6,798 nucleotides of DNA from contig JAFZQQ010000157.1 of assembly GCA_017620315.1 (NCBI GenBank), positions 1 through 6,798 of the forward strand, read 5' to 3'. Shown here piece by piece: positions 6,610-6,798 of this stretch. The first letter of the stretch is position 1; every line of letters begins with the position of its first letter. A program made the translations under genes and the position numbers. Source of the DNA: Oscillospiraceae bacterium. GTDB lineage: Bacteria > Bacillota > Clostridia > Oscillospirales > Oscillospiraceae. The notes under the pieces were generated by a model that did no database searches, had not been told where the DNA came from, and saw only the letters and a program-made list of their open reading frames with translations.

Positions 6610-6712
6610 GGGCCGCGCAAAGCTTTTTTCCGCGTTTTGGCAGGCGGCGCGGCGTATCATTTTTGCTTGCCGCGGGCAAACTCAAAGCGTGGACAAAGGA
6701 GTGTGATCGAAG

Positions 6713-6798
6713 ATGAATACAACCTCGTTTTTTCGCGGGGTCGGCGCCGGTGCGGTCGTCGGCGCTGCGCTCGGCGCGATGGTCGTGTCCAGGCAGGA
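6713..6798 (+). CDS. Small Gly/Ala-rich membrane-type protein, N-terminal fragment
   Basis: The plus strand opens a frame at the ATG at 6713 that runs off the window after 28 codons: MNTTSFFRGVGAGAVVGA, then ALGAMVVSRQ. AAAGGAG (6695-6701) precedes it with an 11-base spacer, longer than ideal. The only in-frame alternative, GTG at 6701, is followed at once by a stop. The short polar start plus one glycine-rich hydrophobic helix ending in basic residues resembles YtxH-like small proteins of Firmicutes, but too little is visible for a family call. It is divergent from the beta-helix gene; I found no convincing promoter for it. Confidence 0.6.
   Translation, partial: MNTTSFFRGVGAGAVVGAALGAMVVSRQ

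Noticed and set aside
6513..6620. N-terminal extension of the beta-helix protein to 6620
   Set aside because: It would translate across the TATAAT promoter and precede the signal peptide with 36 unsuited residues; the strong ribosome site lies just before 6512.
6637..6660. TTGGCA and TATCAT as a promoter for the gene at 6713
   Set aside because: The spacer is only 12 bases, too short for a normal sigma-A promoter.
6667..6679. Palindrome TTGCC-GCG-GGCAA before the plus-strand gene
   Set aside because: Arms of only five bases in GC-rich DNA, no T tract and no promoter in register, so neither a terminator nor an operator can be supported.

Overview
The window comes from a fairly GC-rich genome and reads best as a Gram-positive anaerobe of the class Clostridia, probably an Oscillospiraceae/Lachnospiraceae-type gut or rumen bacterium. 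This is an inference from gene content: a YitT/DUF2179 membrane protein, a zinc-ribbon membrane protein resembling DUF6320, strong GGAGG ribosome sites, a TTG start and a secreted beta-helix protein with a Gram-positive signal peptide. There are no RNA genes, CRISPR arrays, insertion sequences or phage genes.

Layout. Almost everything is on the minus strand, read right to left. An AT-rich intergenic region (6513-6712) carries a good sigma-A type promoter for a secreted beta-helix protein (6512-5103). A GC-rich hairpin with a T tract (5081-5048) ends that gene. Next comes a tightly packed five-gene cluster: a YitT-family membrane protein (5033-4176, TTG start), an N-acyl-D-amino-acid deacylase family amidohydrolase (4157-2577), a stand-alone condensation/alcohol-acetyltransferase-like acyltransferase (2580-1315, ATGA overlap with the previous gene), a zinc-ribbon six-helix membrane protein (1264-578), and a hormone-sensitive-lipase-type alpha/beta hydrolase (568-1, cut by the window edge). 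Gaps are 18, -4, 50 and 9 bases, so these genes are probably co-transcribed. At the far right, a plus-strand gene for a small Gly/Ala-rich membrane-type protein begins at 6713, divergent from the beta-helix gene, and runs off the window.

How the genes may work together. The cluster pairs one enzyme predicted to remove acyl groups from amides (the deacylase), one predicted to transfer acyl groups (HxxxDG family), one predicted to cut esters (the HGGG/GxSxG hydrolase), and two membrane proteins. The economical reading is a small acyl-exchange pathway acting on an N-acyl amino acid, lipid or acylated small molecule. The substrate cannot be read from the sequence and the pathway is a hypothesis. 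I see no clear defence, mobile or other previously undescribed system. The most unusual items are the acyl-enzyme cluster itself, the hairpin abutting the ribosome site of its first gene, and a 9-base inverted repeat around the beta-helix promoter.
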